Counted from the first letter of the stretch, positions 6,675 to 15,947 are shown. The stretch is DNA of 64,000 bases from an uncultured Sphingomonas sp. (GCF_913776855.1 NZ_CAJYQD010000043.1:1-64000); one strand, 5' to 3'. Made by a program: numbers and translations. Notes: generated by a model from the sequence alone, not told the origin.

Positions 6675-8327
6675 CTATCCCCGCCCCAGCCGCCGCGCGA
6701 GCGTCTCCCGCAACACCTGTCGCCGCAGCATCTTGTTGGTCGTGCCGGGGGCGGTCCACCACCAGCCGTCGTGTTGCATCGCCTGCGCCGCCCGGACGAA
6801 CCGCGCGATCACCTCGGCGAAAGCGGCGTCGTCATAGTTCAGGCTGAAGATCAGGCGGCCGGTGCCGACCCAGCTCAAGGCCAGCCCTTCGGCGCGGGCA
6901 TAATATTGCAGCATCCAGTTGTAGCGCGACGGCACCGCATAGGTGATCGTCCACACCGTCTGCATCCCCGCCGCCCGCACGGGCAGGTCCGCAGCCTCCA
7001 TCGCCGCGTTGAACTGGTCGAGGCGCGCGTCCCAGCGGGTGTCGACGCCCGCGTACATCGCCTGCACCTCGGGGGTGTCGAGCCGTTCGAGGAACACGTC
7101 CATCGCGCCCATGACGTACGGATGCGCGTTGAAGGTGCCGCGCGCGAAGCAGATGTCGGCGGGTTGTTCGGGGCGGAAGCGCCGCATCAGGTCGGCGCGG
7201 CCGCAGACGACGCCGATCGGCAGGCCGCCGCCCAGCGTCTTGCCATAGGTCACCATGTCGGGCTGCACGCCGAACGCCTCGGCCATGCCGCCACGCGCGA
7301 GGCGGAAGCCCATGAACACTTCGTCAAAGATCAGGACGATGCCGGCCTTCGTACAAACCTCGCGCAGCTTTACCAGCCAGTCGCGATAGGCGGCGCGGTC
7401 GAGGTGCGCGGAGCGACTGCTGTCGACCATCGTGCCATCGGACGGCGCGCCCTTGTTCGGGTGCATCGCCTGGAGCGGGTTGACGAGGACGCAGGCGATA
7501 TCCTTGCGCATGGCCAGCACGTGCAGCGTCCGGTCGGACAGTTCGGACAGGGTGAGCGTGTTGTCGGCCGGCGTCGGGTTGCCGATGCCCGGCTGCACAT
7601 CGCCCCACCAGCCGTGATAGGCCCCGGCGAAGCGCACCACGCGGCGTCGGCCGGTGTGGTAGCGGGCGAGGCGCACCGCCTGCATGACCGCTTCGGTGCC
7701 GGACATGTGGAACGACACCTCGTCCATGCCGCTGATCACCTTCAGCCGGGTGACATTGGCGGCGATGACCGGGTGATAATTGCCCAGCACCGGGCCGAGA
7801 TCGGCGACGCGGGCGCTCCCTTCCGCGATGCAGTCCTTATAGAAATCATGGCCGAACAGGTTGACGCCGTAGGAGCCGGCAAGGTCGTAGAAGATATTGC
7901 CGTCGAGGTCGGTGACGGTGACACCCGACGACGACTGGTAGAAGGTGCCGGTCGACAATTGCTCGCGGACCTTGGCGCTGAACTGGAACGGCACGCGGTA
8001 GCGGCCGGTGAATTGCAGGTCGGACAGCCCTTCGCGCAGCTCCTTCGTCGCGGCGATCGTCCGCGCGAAACGGGTGGCGTAGAGCGCGGAAAGGCGTTCG
8101 AAGCCGGCGCGGCGCTTGGCCGCGACCTCTGCGGGGGCATCGTCGGCGGCAAAGAAGCGGGCGTCGTCATAGTCGTAGAAGGCGATCTGGCGCGCGATGC
8201 GCTGCCCCCAGCGGACATGGCCGGTCAGCGAGCCATGCTTGGCGCGGCTGAGCGCCAGGCGGGCGCGGCCCTTGGTGGCGGCAAGACCGGCGACTCCGGC
8301 GGCGAGTGCAAGGGCAAGGGGCATCAT
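6675..8327 (-). CDS. Class III PLP aminotransferase with N-terminal hydrophobic anchor
   Basis: A 550-residue fold-type I enzyme related to glutamate-1-semialdehyde aminomutase and class III aminotransferases. The PLP lysine sits in TYGKTLGGGLPIG, and the pyridine-ring Asp region is LIFDEVFMGFR. Other family blocks are FHMSGTEAVMQAVRLAR and AYHGWWGDVQPG. It is about 120 residues longer than the usual enzyme: residues 1-25 are hydrophobic (possible membrane anchor or uncleaved signal), and a helical region precedes the catalytic domain. It is divergent from the psd gene with only 35 bases between starts. A role on an amino-lipid or amino-ketone is conceivable, but the substrate cannot be read. 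Confidence 0.8.
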   Translation of the reverse strand: MMPLALALAAGVAGLAATKGRARLALSRAKHGSLTGHVRWGQRIARQIAFYDYDDARFFAADDAPAEVAAKRRAGFERLSALYATRFARTIAATKELREGLSDLQFTGRYRVPFQFSAKVREQLSTGTFYQSSSGVTVTDLDGNIFYDLAGSYGVNLFGHDFYKDCIAEGSARVADLGPVLGNYHPVIAANVTRLKVISGMDEVSFHMSGTEAVMQAVRLARYHTGRRRVVRFAGAYHGWWGDVQPGIGNPTPADNTLTLSELSDRTLHVLAMRKDIACVLVNPLQAMHPNKGAPSDGTMVDSSRSAHLDRAAYRDWLVKLREVCTKAGIVLIFDEVFMGFRLARGGMAEAFGVQPDMVTYGKTLGGGLPIGVVCGRADLMRRFRPEQPADICFARGTFNAHPYVMGAMDVFLERLDTPEVQAMYAGVDTRWDARLDQFNAAMEAADLPVRAAGMQTVWTITYAVPSRYNWMLQYYARAEGLALSWVGTGRLIFSLNYDDAAFAEVIARFVRAAQAMQHDGWWWTAPGTTNKMLRRQVLRETLARRLGRG

Positions 8328-8362
8328 GGCTGACGCAAATATGACCCGATAAGGAAATATTG

Positions 8363-9262
8363 ATGACGGTCATGGACCGCACCGCCCCCTCGCCGCTTGC
8401 CCGTGCCATCGCCCGGCTGACCGACATCGAATCGCTGAACTATGCCGCGACCAACTGGCTACCACGCCGGACGCTCACGCGGGCGATGGGGTGGTTCAGC
8501 AAGGTCGAGCAGCCTCTGGTCGCCAGGGTATCGATCGCGGTGTGGCGGACCTTTTGCGATGTCGACCTGTCCGATGCGGCGGAGACACGCTGGCCCTCGA
8601 TGCACGCCTGCTTCATCCGGCGATTGCGGCCGGGGGCGCGGACGTTCGCGGCACAGGCGCATCAGGTGGCGTCGCCATCGGACGGGATCATCGTCGCGAG
8701 CGGAGCGATCACCGGCGATTCGATCGTGCAGGCGAAGGGGAAACGCTATTCGATCGCCGAGCTGACCGGGGGCGAGGGCGAGGCGTATCTGGGGGGGAGC
8801 TTCGTCACGCTGCGGCTGACCGCTGGCATGTATCACCGCTTTCACGCGCCCCAGGACGGGCGGGTCGAGCGGGTGCGCTATTTTCCCGGCGATTGTTTCA
8901 ACGTGAACCCGCCGGCGTTGAAGCGGGTCGAGCGGCTCTATTGCCGCAACGAACGCGCGACGGTGCGGATGCGGTTGAAGGACGGGATGCCGATCCTGCT
9001 GGTGCCGGTGGCGGCGATCCTGGTCGCGGCGATCCGGCTGACCTTTCTCGACACGGTGAAGCTACTGCGCGACCGGGCGGAGCCGATCGCAGATATCGAT
9101 GTCGCCGTGGCGCAGGGCGAGGAAATGGGGTGGTTCGAACATGGATCGACCATCGTGCTGCTGACCCCGGCGCCGTTCGTGCTGGCGGACGGGGTGCAGA
9201 CCGGCGACCGGGTACGCGCGGGCGACGTGTTGTTCGACCGGGCGGTGGTCGAGGATATCTAG
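8363..9262 (+). CDS. psd: Phosphatidylserine decarboxylase proenzyme
   Basis: A 299-residue precursor of the membrane-bound enzyme that turns phosphatidylserine into phosphatidylethanolamine. It cleaves itself to create a pyruvoyl group; the cleavage motif here is GST within WFEHGSTIVLL near residue 260, preceded by His where many homologues have Leu or Phe. Other family blocks are SPSDGIIVASG and VTLRLTAGMYHRFHAP. ATG 8363 is chosen because AAGGA lies seven bases upstream. Its product is the substrate of the PmtA-like enzyme at 3629. The assignment is firm. Confidence 0.93.
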   Translation: MTVMDRTAPSPLARAIARLTDIESLNYAATNWLPRRTLTRAMGWFSKVEQPLVARVSIAVWRTFCDVDLSDAAETRWPSMHACFIRRLRPGARTFAAQAHQVASPSDGIIVASGAITGDSIVQAKGKRYSIAELTGGEGEAYLGGSFVTLRLTAGMYHRFHAPQDGRVERVRYFPGDCFNVNPPALKRVERLYCRNERATVRMRLKDGMPILLVPVAAILVAAIRLTFLDTVKLLRDRAEPIADIDVAVAQGEEMGWFEHGSTIVLLTPAPFVLADGVQTGDRVRAGDVLFDRAVVEDI

Positions 9263-9272
9263 GATGTCCGCT

Positions 9273-9368
9273 CGTCACTCCCGCTAAGGCGGGAGTCCAT
9301 AACCTTCGCCGTTGCGGATCGAGCCGAACCGTCAGCGTTTATGGATTCCCGCCTTCGCGGGAATGACG
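9273..9368 (+). repeat. 80-bp interspersed palindromic element, copy 2 (with full left stem)
   Basis: This is the most complete copy. A left hairpin (GTCACTCCCGC..GCGGGAGTCC), a loop with CGAACCGTCAGCG, and a right hairpin (GGATTCCCGC..GCGGGAATGACG) can also pair with each other as one long stem. It fills most of the gap between psd and the next gene. See copies at 6561 and 44556. Confidence 0.8.
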
Positions 9369-9425
9369 GAAGGGTTGCGTTGCCCACCCGCCCCGCGCCA
9401 CTCTGCCGGCGAAGAGGGAGACGGG

Positions 9426-10250
9426 ATGAGCGGCATCGTCGATGCGCATGTGCATGTGTGGCGGGTCGATGCGCCGTTCCATGGCTGGCCGGCGCCATCG
9501 GACGGGGTACTGTATCGCAGCCATTCGCTCGCCGATGTGCGTGCGGCGATGGGGGATGCGCCGGTCGAGCGTGTGGTGCTGGTGCAGGCGCAGACCGACG
9601 ATCGGGAGACGGACTGGCTGCTGCAGATTGCCGGGGCCGATCCATGGGTCGCGGGCGTGGTGGGCTGGGTCGCGCTCGACAGCCCCGCCGCGCCCGAGCG
9701 GATCACGGCGCTGGCCGCGAACCCCAGCCTGCTGGGCCTGAGGCCGATGGTGCAGGCGATCGCGGATACCGACTGGCTGCTCGGCGACGATGTGGCGCAG
9801 GGCGTGGCGGCGATGGTCGCGCATGGGTTGCGGTTCGATGCGCTGGTGCAGCCGCGCCATCTGGGCGTGCTGGCAAAATTCGCGGATCGCTGGCCGACCT
9901 TGCCGATCGTGATCGACCATGCGGCCAAGCCAGTGCCGCCGGGGGATGCCGACTGGTGCAACGGGATGGCGGCGCTGGCGGCGCGGCCTTCGGTATGGTG
10001 CAAGCTGTCGGGGCTGCGCACCGAACAGGCGGCGGGGAGTGATCCGCTGGCGCTGGGGCCGATGGTGGAGCGGCTGGTCGAATGGTTCGGGGACCGGCTG
10101 CTGTGGGGCAGCGACTGGCCGGTCCTGGCGGCGGCAGGGGATGGCTATGGCGACTGGCTGGCGACGACGCGGGCGGTGACCGCGGGGCTGTCGGCCAGCG
10201 AGCGGGCGCGGTTGATGGGTGGCGCGGCGCGGGCATTCTACGGGATTTGA
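9426..10250 (+). CDS. Amidohydrolase-2 family TIM-barrel hydrolase
   Basis: A 274-residue metal-dependent hydrolase. Metal-ligand motifs are DAHVHVW at the N-terminus, a His in VIDHAAKP mid-protein and WGSDWPV near the C-terminus. The family includes L-fuconolactonase and other sugar lactonases as well as 2-pyrone-4,6-dicarboxylate lactonase. The HVHVWR start and GSDWPV end are closest in style to L-fucono-lactonases. ATG 9426 has GGGAG just upstream; the frame is open upstream but that part lies in a repeat. A lactonase role in sugar breakdown fits the region but is inferred. Confidence 0.8.
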   Translation: MSGIVDAHVHVWRVDAPFHGWPAPSDGVLYRSHSLADVRAAMGDAPVERVVLVQAQTDDRETDWLLQIAGADPWVAGVVGWVALDSPAAPERITALAANPSLLGLRPMVQAIADTDWLLGDDVAQGVAAMVAHGLRFDALVQPRHLGVLAKFADRWPTLPIVIDHAAKPVPPGDADWCNGMAALAARPSVWCKLSGLRTEQAAGSDPLALGPMVERLVEWFGDRLLWGSDWPVLAAAGDGYGDWLATTRAVTAGLSASERARLMGGAARAFYGI

Positions 10251-10263
10251 TCATCGCGCAACG

Positions 10264-10348
10264 TATCCCCGCGCAGGCGGGGGTCCAGAATTTTTCTCCT
10301 CGCAAGCGGCGACGTTCCTGGCTCTGGACCCCCGCCTGCGCAGGGGTA
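10264..10348. repeat. Inverted pair of palindromic repeats (class 2, CCCCGC..GCGGGG)
   Basis: A unit at 10264-10289 and its near-perfect reverse complement at 10323-10348 flank a 33-base spacer. Each arm is itself a small palindrome around CCCGCGCAGGCGGG. The pair can fold as one long hairpin or two short ones. Similar pairs lie at 38885, 39015, 46597 and 60302. Confidence 0.75.
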
Positions 10349-10428
10349 CGGCAGCGTGCGAGACGCTCCACCCTTCCAATCCGCCCCCGCTGCCCGCTAC
10401 AAGCAGCCCAACTCGAAGGGGAATTGCC

Positions 10429-12294
10429 ATGGTTCGTTCGCTGGTCGCCGTGTTGCTGGCCTCCTGCCTCGCTTTGCCCGCCGCCGCGCAGACCGCGCCG
10501 GTGACACAGACCGCCGCGCGCGATCCGGGGGCGAATGCGCCGGTCAGCTATGCCGTGTCCTTTCCGCAGGCGCAGCATCACCGCGCGCGGATCGTCGCGA
10601 CGTGGCGCGGCGTGCCCGCCGGGCCGCTGCGGGTGCAGATGTCGCGGTCGTCGCCGGGGCGCTATGCGATCCATGAATTCGCCAAGAACGTGTACGACGT
10701 CAGCGCGACCGATGGCGCCGGGCGGCCGCTCAAGCTGACGCGGACCGACCCCTATGGGTGGAGCGTCGCGGGCCATGACGGCACGGTCGTGGTAAGCTAC
10801 ACGCTGTATGGCGACCGGGGCGACGGCACCTATGCGCAGATCGATGCGACCCACGCGCATCTGAACATGCCCGCGACCTTCCTGTGGGCGACCGGCTATG
10901 ATGCCCAGCCGATCAGCGTGCGCTTCGCCAGCCCCGACCCGACCTGGAAAGTCGCGACGCAGTTGCCCGCCGGGACCGCGCCGGGCAGCTATTGGGCGCC
11001 GAACCTGCAATATTTCATGGACAGCCCGACCGAGCTGTCGAACCACATGGTGCGTGAATGGCAGGAGGCGGGCAAGACGTTCCGCCTGACGCTCCACCAC
11101 GGTGGCACCGCCGCCGACATGGACCGCTTCACCGAAAAGGCGAAGAAGGTCGTGGCCGAGGAGATCAAAATCTTCGGCGCGCCGGCGAATTATGATTTCG
11201 GAACCTATACCTTCATCGCCGACTATCGCCCGTCGGTGAACGGCGACGGGATGGAGCATCGCAACTCGACGATCATCACCGACAAGCGCTCGCTGGCCGA
11301 GGCGAAGGACGACCAGCTCGGCACGCTGGCGCATGAATTCTTCCACAGCTGGAACGTCGAGCGGCTGCGCCCGCGCGAGCTGGAGCCGTTCGACTTCACC
11401 CGCGCCAACCCCACCCCCTCGCTGTGGCTGGCGGAGGGGTTCACCAGCTATTACGGGCCGCTGTCGATCCGCCGCGCGGGGCTATCGTCGGTCGATGAAT
11501 GGCTGGGCGAGATGGGCGCGATGGTGAACGGGGTGGTCAACAGCCCGGCGCGGATCGCGGCGCGGATCAATGCCTCGCCGCAGGAAATGAGCCTGCGCGC
11601 GCCGTTCGTCGATGCCGCGACCGCAATCGATCCGGTCGAACCGAACATCTTCGTGTCCTACTACCCCTATGGCGCGGTGATCGGCCTGACGCTCGACCTG
11701 CAACTGCGCCAGCGGTTTCCGGGCAAGACCCTCGACGATTATATGCGGCTGTTGTGGAAGACGCATGGCGCGACCGAGCAGTCCTATACCCCTGCCGACC
11801 TGCGTGCGGCGCTGGCGACGCTGACCGGGGACAAGGCGTTCGCCGACCAGTTCTTCGACCGTACGATCGAGGGCAGCTTCCTGCCCGATTTCACGCCGCT
11901 GCTGGAGCAGGCCGGGCTGGTGCTGCGCGCGGCGCAGCCGGCCAGGGGCTGGATCGGGCGGGCCAATGCGACACAGGAGGCGGACGGCGTGACGCTGACG
12001 CTGTCACCGGCGCAGAACACGCCGCTGTTTGCCGCCGGGGTGGATCGTGGCGACGTGATCGTGTCGCTGGGCGGACAGCCGGTCGGTGACCTGGCGGCGT
12101 GGAATGCGGCCGTCGCGGCGCTGAAGCCCGGTACGGCCACCGAGCTGCGCTATCGCCAGCGCGGGATCAACCGGGTGGCGACGATCACCCCGGTCGCCGA
12201 TCCGACGCTGGAGATCGTGCGCGGCGAGACGGTCGGGCGGACGCCCACCGCAAGGCAGCGCGCGTTCCGTGCCGGCTGGCTGGGCGCGGAATAG
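10429..12294 (+). CDS. M61 family metallopeptidase (glycyl aminopeptidase type) with PDZ domain
   Basis: A 621-residue periplasmic peptidase. Residues 1-20 form a signal peptide ending PAAAQ. The zinc site is HEFFH at about 302-306, with the distal Glu in LAEGFTSYYG near 336. The N-terminal beta-rich domain precedes the thermolysin-like part. A PDZ domain (DRGDVIVSLGGQPVGDLAAWN) sits near residues 540-580. Family members remove N-terminal Gly and Ala. ATG 10429 starts the signal peptide; the frame is open upstream through a repeat. The ROK kinase gene begins six bases after its stop, suggesting cotranscription. Confidence 0.9.
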   Translation: MVRSLVAVLLASCLALPAAAQTAPVTQTAARDPGANAPVSYAVSFPQAQHHRARIVATWRGVPAGPLRVQMSRSSPGRYAIHEFAKNVYDVSATDGAGRPLKLTRTDPYGWSVAGHDGTVVVSYTLYGDRGDGTYAQIDATHAHLNMPATFLWATGYDAQPISVRFASPDPTWKVATQLPAGTAPGSYWAPNLQYFMDSPTELSNHMVREWQEAGKTFRLTLHHGGTAADMDRFTEKAKKVVAEEIKIFGAPANYDFGTYTFIADYRPSVNGDGMEHRNSTIITDKRSLAEAKDDQLGTLAHEFFHSWNVERLRPRELEPFDFTRANPTPSLWLAEGFTSYYGPLSIRRAGLSSVDEWLGEMGAMVNGVVNSPARIAARINASPQEMSLRAPFVDAATAIDPVEPNIFVSYYPYGAVIGLTLDLQLRQRFPGKTLDDYMRLLWKTHGATEQSYTPADLRAALATLTGDKAFADQFFDRTIEGSFLPDFTPLLEQAGLVLRAAQPARGWIGRANATQEADGVTLTLSPAQNTPLFAAGVDRGDVIVSLGGQPVGDLAAWNAAVAALKPGTATELRYRQRGINRVATITPVADPTLEIVRGETVGRTPTARQRAFRAGWLGAE

Positions 12295-12299
12295 GCACG

Positions 12300-13187
12300 A
12301 TGCGGCTGTGCGCCGATGTCGGCGGTTCGTTCATCGACATCGCCGCGTTCGACGACGATGCGCGGATCGTGTGGCGCCGCAAGACGCCGACGCCCGTCGA
12401 CGACTGGGCGGGGTTCGTTGCGGTCTTTCGCGATGCGGCGCAGGCAACCGCGTGCGGGCGCGTGGGCGTAGCGACCGCCGGGCTGGTCGACCCGGCAAGC
12501 GGTGTCGTCGCCAGCGCGAACATCCCGTGCATCGACGGGCGGCGGCTGGCGCACGACCTGCGCGGCGCGCTGGCGTTGCCGGTGCTGGTGGTGAACGACG
12601 CCGACGCGTTCGTGCTGGCCGAAGCGACGCTGGGCGCCGGCCGGGGGCATGACCGGGTGTTCGGCATCATCCTGGGCACCGGGGTGGGTGGCGGGCTGGT
12701 CGAGCGCGGGCGGATCGTGAGCGGCGCGGGCGGGATCGGCGGCGAATGGGGGCACGGACAGATGATCCATGCCAGCCCCGTGGCGCCGGATGCGATGCCG
12801 GTCTTCGCGTGCGGGTGCGGACGGCAAGGGTGTCTCGACACGATCGGCAGCGCGCGCGGGCTGGAGCGGTTGCACCAGTTTCTGCATGGCGTGGACGTCG
12901 ACAGCATTGCGATCACGCGCGGGGCGGAAGCGGGCGAGGCGCAGGCGGCAGCGACGGTCGCATGGTTCTGCGACCTGCTGGGCGGACCGATCGCGATGCT
13001 GCTGCACGCCGTGTCGGCGACGATCGTGCCGGTCGGCGGCGGGCTGGCGAACGCTACGGGACTGATCGCGGCGCTGGATGCGCGGGTGCGGGCGAATTTG
13101 CTGACCCCGGTCGCGACGCCGGTGGTGGTGCCGGGAATGCTGGGCGACGAAGCGGGGTTGATCGGGGCGTTCGTCGCGGGGGGATAG
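12300..13187 (+). CDS. ROK family sugar kinase
   Basis: A 295-residue ROK-fold kinase. The N-terminal phosphate-binding block is LCADVGGSFIDIAAFDDD, where a typical ROK protein has DxGGTk. NDADAFVLAEA carries the catalytic Asp. GIILGTGVGGGLVERGRIVSG and the zinc-binding region GEWGHGQ...CGCGRQGCLDT are clear. A helix-turn-helix domain is absent, so this is an enzyme and not a regulator. Glucose or N-acetyl-hexosamine are the usual substrates. It follows the M61 peptidase gene by five bases. Confidence 0.85.
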   Translation: MRLCADVGGSFIDIAAFDDDARIVWRRKTPTPVDDWAGFVAVFRDAAQATACGRVGVATAGLVDPASGVVASANIPCIDGRRLAHDLRGALALPVLVVNDADAFVLAEATLGAGRGHDRVFGIILGTGVGGGLVERGRIVSGAGGIGGEWGHGQMIHASPVAPDAMPVFACGCGRQGCLDTIGSARGLERLHQFLHGVDVDSIAITRGAEAGEAQAAATVAWFCDLLGGPIAMLLHAVSATIVPVGGGLANATGLIAALDARVRANLLTPVATPVVVPGMLGDEAGLIGAFVAGG

Positions 13188-13224
13188 CGGTCACCCTCAC
13201 CCTTCTGCGGCTTCGCCGCTCCCT

Positions 13225-13245
13225 CCCTCTCCCACCGGGAGAGGG
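13225..13245. terminator. Hairpin between convergent genes
   Basis: CCCTCTCCC (13225-13233) pairs perfectly with GGGAGAGGG (13237-13245) over a three-base loop. It lies between the convergent ROK kinase gene and the small periplasmic protein gene and could work in both directions. No T-run follows, so it may instead belong to the palindromic repeat set. Confidence 0.4.
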
Positions 13246-13264
13246 AAGGGCGAAGGCCTCGTCG

Positions 13265-13597
13265 TTACCGGCGATAGCCCGGACGACCGTTGCGGTCGTG
13301 CTTGTCGACGCGAATCTTGTAGGACAGCGCGTTGAAGCGGCGGTCGAGGTCGCGGCGCTCCTGCATCGACAGGCCGTTCGAGCGGCGATAGCGCTGTTCG
13401 AGCTGGGCGATCTGGCGGAATTCGCCGCGCAGGTTCACCGCTTCACGCCGGCTGAGCGCGCCGCTGCGGATACCCTGGTCGATGCGGCGTTCGATCTGCG
13501 CCTGGCGCTGGTTGACCGACTGCCATGGCTGGGCGGCGGCGGGCAAAGCGGTCATCGCGACGCCAAGGCCGGCGAGCATCAGTGCGAACTTCTTCAT
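13265..13597 (-). CDS. Small secreted Arg/Gln-rich helical protein
   Basis: A 110-residue protein with a signal peptide (MKKFALMLAGLGVAMTALPAAAQ). The mature part is predicted to be helical and is rich in Arg and Gln, with the repeated heptad-like blocks QRQAQIERRIDQGI and NLRGEFRQIAQLEQRYR. Sphingomonads commonly carry such small periplasmic proteins, but I know no assigned function. ATG 13597 is chosen because AAGGAGAAAAGGG stands directly upstream. The protein stands alone between two convergent or tandem genes. Confidence 0.75.
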   Translation of the reverse strand: MKKFALMLAGLGVAMTALPAAAQPWQSVNQRQAQIERRIDQGIRSGALSRREAVNLRGEFRQIAQLEQRYRRSNGLSMQERRDLDRRFNALSYKIRVDKHDRNGRPGYRR

Positions 13598-13722
13598 CCC
13601 TTTTCTCCTTTGTCGAACCATCGGGGTCGAAGGTGAAAATGGCGAACGCGTGTCGCAGGGGTTTGTCGCAAAGGGCAGAAAATTGTGTCGGATTGTCGCG
13701 ACTTGGACGGGTCCGTTCAGCT

Positions 13723-14457
13723 TCAGGCGGGCAATCCCTTCGCACGCAGGATCGGGGTCAGCACCTGCTCCATCGCGGCATAGCCCGCCGGCGTCGGATG
13801 CACGCCGTCATTGGCAAATCCCGGCCGCATCGCACCCGCAGGCGTCGCCAGTGCCGGCGTGTAGTCGACGAAGGTGATGCGGTTCTTCGCCGCATAGTCC
13901 TTCGCCCAGGCGTTGATCGCGCGGATCGGGGCGACGGTGGGCAGGCCCGGTTTCCACGGGAAACCGTCCGCCGGGGGCACGCTGGCGAGCAGCACGCCGA
14001 TGCCGGCCTGACGCGCGATCATCACCATCATCGCGAGGTTGTCGTGGGTCTGTGCCGGCGTCATCGGCCCGGTATTGCCGGCGATGTCGTTGGTGCCGGC
14101 CATGATGTGAACATAGCGCGGCCGGTGGGCGACGACATCGGCCATCATGCGCAGCACCATCTGCGGTGTCGTCTGCCCGCTGATCCCGCGTCCGACGCGG
14201 CCGGGACGGAAGAAGTCGGGGCGGCTGCCGCGCCATCCTTCGGTGATCGAATCACCCATGAACACGATGTCGGTCTTCGCCCCCGACGCAGCGAGCGCGG
14301 CATTGTCGGCGGCATAGCGGCCGAGCCACGGCCAGTCGGTCGCGAGCTGGCGCTGGTGCTTTACCTCCCAGCTTTCCTCCTGCGCGGCGCAAGCGGCGGC
14401 GGGAAGCAAGGCGGACGCGGCGGCAAGACCGAGGAAATGGCGACGATCGGGGGTCAT
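13723..14457 (-). CDS. SGNH/GDSL-type esterase, Tat-like signal
   Basis: A 244-residue hydrolase. Block I is FMGDSITEGW with the nucleophilic Ser, block III is GTNDIAGN, and block V is DGVHPTPAGY with the catalytic Asp and His. The N-terminus, DRRHFLGLAAASALLPAAAC, looks like a twin-arginine signal. The family removes acetyl or acyl groups from carbohydrates or lipids. The ATG overlaps the TGA of the upstream carboxylesterase gene (ATGA, 14454-14457), so the two esterases are coupled. Together with the GH3 enzyme nearby, deacylation of plant polysaccharide is a reasonable inference. Confidence 0.88.
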   Translation of the reverse strand: MTPDRRHFLGLAAASALLPAAACAAQEESWEVKHQRQLATDWPWLGRYAADNAALAASGAKTDIVFMGDSITEGWRGSRPDFFRPGRVGRGISGQTTPQMVLRMMADVVAHRPRYVHIMAGTNDIAGNTGPMTPAQTHDNLAMMVMIARQAGIGVLLASVPPADGFPWKPGLPTVAPIRAINAWAKDYAAKNRITFVDYTPALATPAGAMRPGFANDGVHPTPAGYAAMEQVLTPILRAKGLPA

Positions 14458-15947
14458 AGCGATCCTTCCAGGCGGCAGATTTCGGGGCGGATGTCGCCGT
14501 CGCGCGGGCTGGCACCGCGCGCGTCGAACAGGATATTGGCAGGCTTGCCCTTGGCCGTGCGGGTCCAGGCCGGGCGGCCGTCGCCATTGGGATCGCCGGT
14601 GGTGGCAAAGGCGACCCAGTAATCCTGCATCCACACCGGCCCGGCGCGACGGTCGTTGAAGATATAGTCGATTTCGGCCGCATGGGTCGTCGGCCCCGCC
14701 CCGCCGTCGCGGGCAAGATCGAACTCATAGCGCCATACCGGCCAGTTGCGGGCGGCGAGCAGATTGGCCAGCGTGCCCGCCGGGCAGCGGAAGGTCGCGT
14801 CGGTCGCGATCTGCTGGTCGCGTGTACCCAGGCGCGGATGTGGCAGCGGGTCGGCATCGTCGAGCCGGTAATAGGTCCGCGCCGCGTCAACATTGCTGCC
14901 GAACGACAGGTCGACGAACCCGTCGCGCGCCGGACGCCCGCCGGGCAGGTCGAGTTCGAGCAGGTTGCTGCCGACGATAACCGGACGTTTGGGCGCGGTG
15001 ACGAACAGCCGGTCGGGCGTGTCGGGCAGCACCGCGCCGTCGATCGTCGTGCGCAGATAGAGATAATCGTCGGCGGTCAGCTTCGCATCGTGCAGCTTCA
15101 GGTCGGCCGCCAGCAGCGCGGCGGGCGATGCGGTGCGCAGCGCCACGCTGCCGCGCTTGCCGAGCAGCACGTCGAGCTGGTCGCCGATGCGGAACGCTTC
15201 CTTCAGTGGACGCCATGGCAGGCCGAAGCCGGGGGTGCCCGATTCCATCGTCGCCTTGGCGAACAGCCCGCGTGCCAAGGGCGAGGCGAGCAGCAGCGAC
15301 ACGTCCTGCGACCCGGCGCTTTCCCCGGCGATGGTGACATTATCGGGGTCGCCACCGAACTTGGCGATATTGTCGCGAACCCAGCGCAGCGCCGCGATCT
15401 GGTCCATCAGGCCGTAATTGCCGCTCTTGCCATCGGCCTCCGCCGCCAGCGCACGGTGCGGCAGGAAGCCGAAGATGCCGAGCCGATACTGGACCGCGAC
15501 CACGACCACCCCGCGCTTGCCGATCGACGACAGCGCCATGTCGCCCGCCGATCCCGCACGGTTGCTGCCGCCGTGGATCCACACGATCACTGGGCGCTTG
15601 CCGGTCAAGGCGGGCGTGCCGACGTCGAGCGTCAGGCAATCCTCGCTGGCGAACACATGGTCGGCGCGGTTCCAGCCATAGTCGTTCTGGAGACAGGCGG
15701 GCGCACGGGCGGTGGTGGTGCGGATGCCGGTCCATTCGACCACCGGCTGCGGTTCGCGCCAGCGGTTGGCGCCCAGCGGAGGTGCGGCGAAGGGAATGCC
15801 GCGGAAGAGGATGCGATCGGCCTCCGCCCTGCCCTCGACGATGCCGCCGGAGACGGAGACGCGCGGCGGCGTCGGGGCGGCGGGGGTTTCCTGTGCGGTG
15901 GCGGGGGTTGCCGTGGCGAGGAGTAGAGATGCCCAGATTGCCTTCAT
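14454..15947 (-). CDS. Type B carboxylesterase
   Basis: A 497-residue secreted alpha/beta-hydrolase with a signal peptide ending ATAQ. The oxyanion-hole motif HGGSN lies at about 125-129, the nucleophile is Ser210 in AGESAGSQ, and SEDCLTLDV carries the usual disulfide Cys near residue 104. THAAEIDYIF near the C-terminus carries the catalytic His. The enzyme hydrolyses carboxylic esters of unknown identity. ATG 15947 starts the signal peptide. It is coupled to the downstream GDSL esterase gene. Confidence 0.9.
   Translation of the reverse strand: MKAIWASLLLATATPATAQETPAAPTPPRVSVSGGIVEGRAEADRILFRGIPFAAPPLGANRWREPQPVVEWTGIRTTTARAPACLQNDYGWNRADHVFASEDCLTLDVGTPALTGKRPVIVWIHGGSNRAGSAGDMALSSIGKRGVVVVAVQYRLGIFGFLPHRALAAEADGKSGNYGLMDQIAALRWVRDNIAKFGGDPDNVTIAGESAGSQDVSLLLASPLARGLFAKATMESGTPGFGLPWRPLKEAFRIGDQLDVLLGKRGSVALRTASPAALLAADLKLHDAKLTADDYLYLRTTIDGAVLPDTPDRLFVTAPKRPVIVGSNLLELDLPGGRPARDGFVDLSFGSNVDAARTYYRLDDADPLPHPRLGTRDQQIATDATFRCPAGTLANLLAARNWPVWRYEFDLARDGGAGPTTHAAEIDYIFNDRRAGPVWMQDYWVAFATTGDPNGDGRPAWTRTAKGKPANILFDARGASPRDGDIRPEICRLEGSL

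Noticed and set aside
6648..8333. Plus-strand open frame of 561 codons opposite the aminotransferase gene
   Set aside because: The minus strand has a recognisable PLP enzyme with the lysine motif. The plus-strand translation is compositionally biased and has no family features.
9703..11346. Minus-strand open frame of 547 codons across the amidohydrolase and M61 genes
   Set aside because: It crosses two well-supported genes and a repeat pair, and its translation is low-complexity.
12300..13187. ROK protein at 12300 as a transcriptional regulator
   Set aside because: It has no helix-turn-helix domain and retains the catalytic Asp and zinc cysteines of the kinase group.
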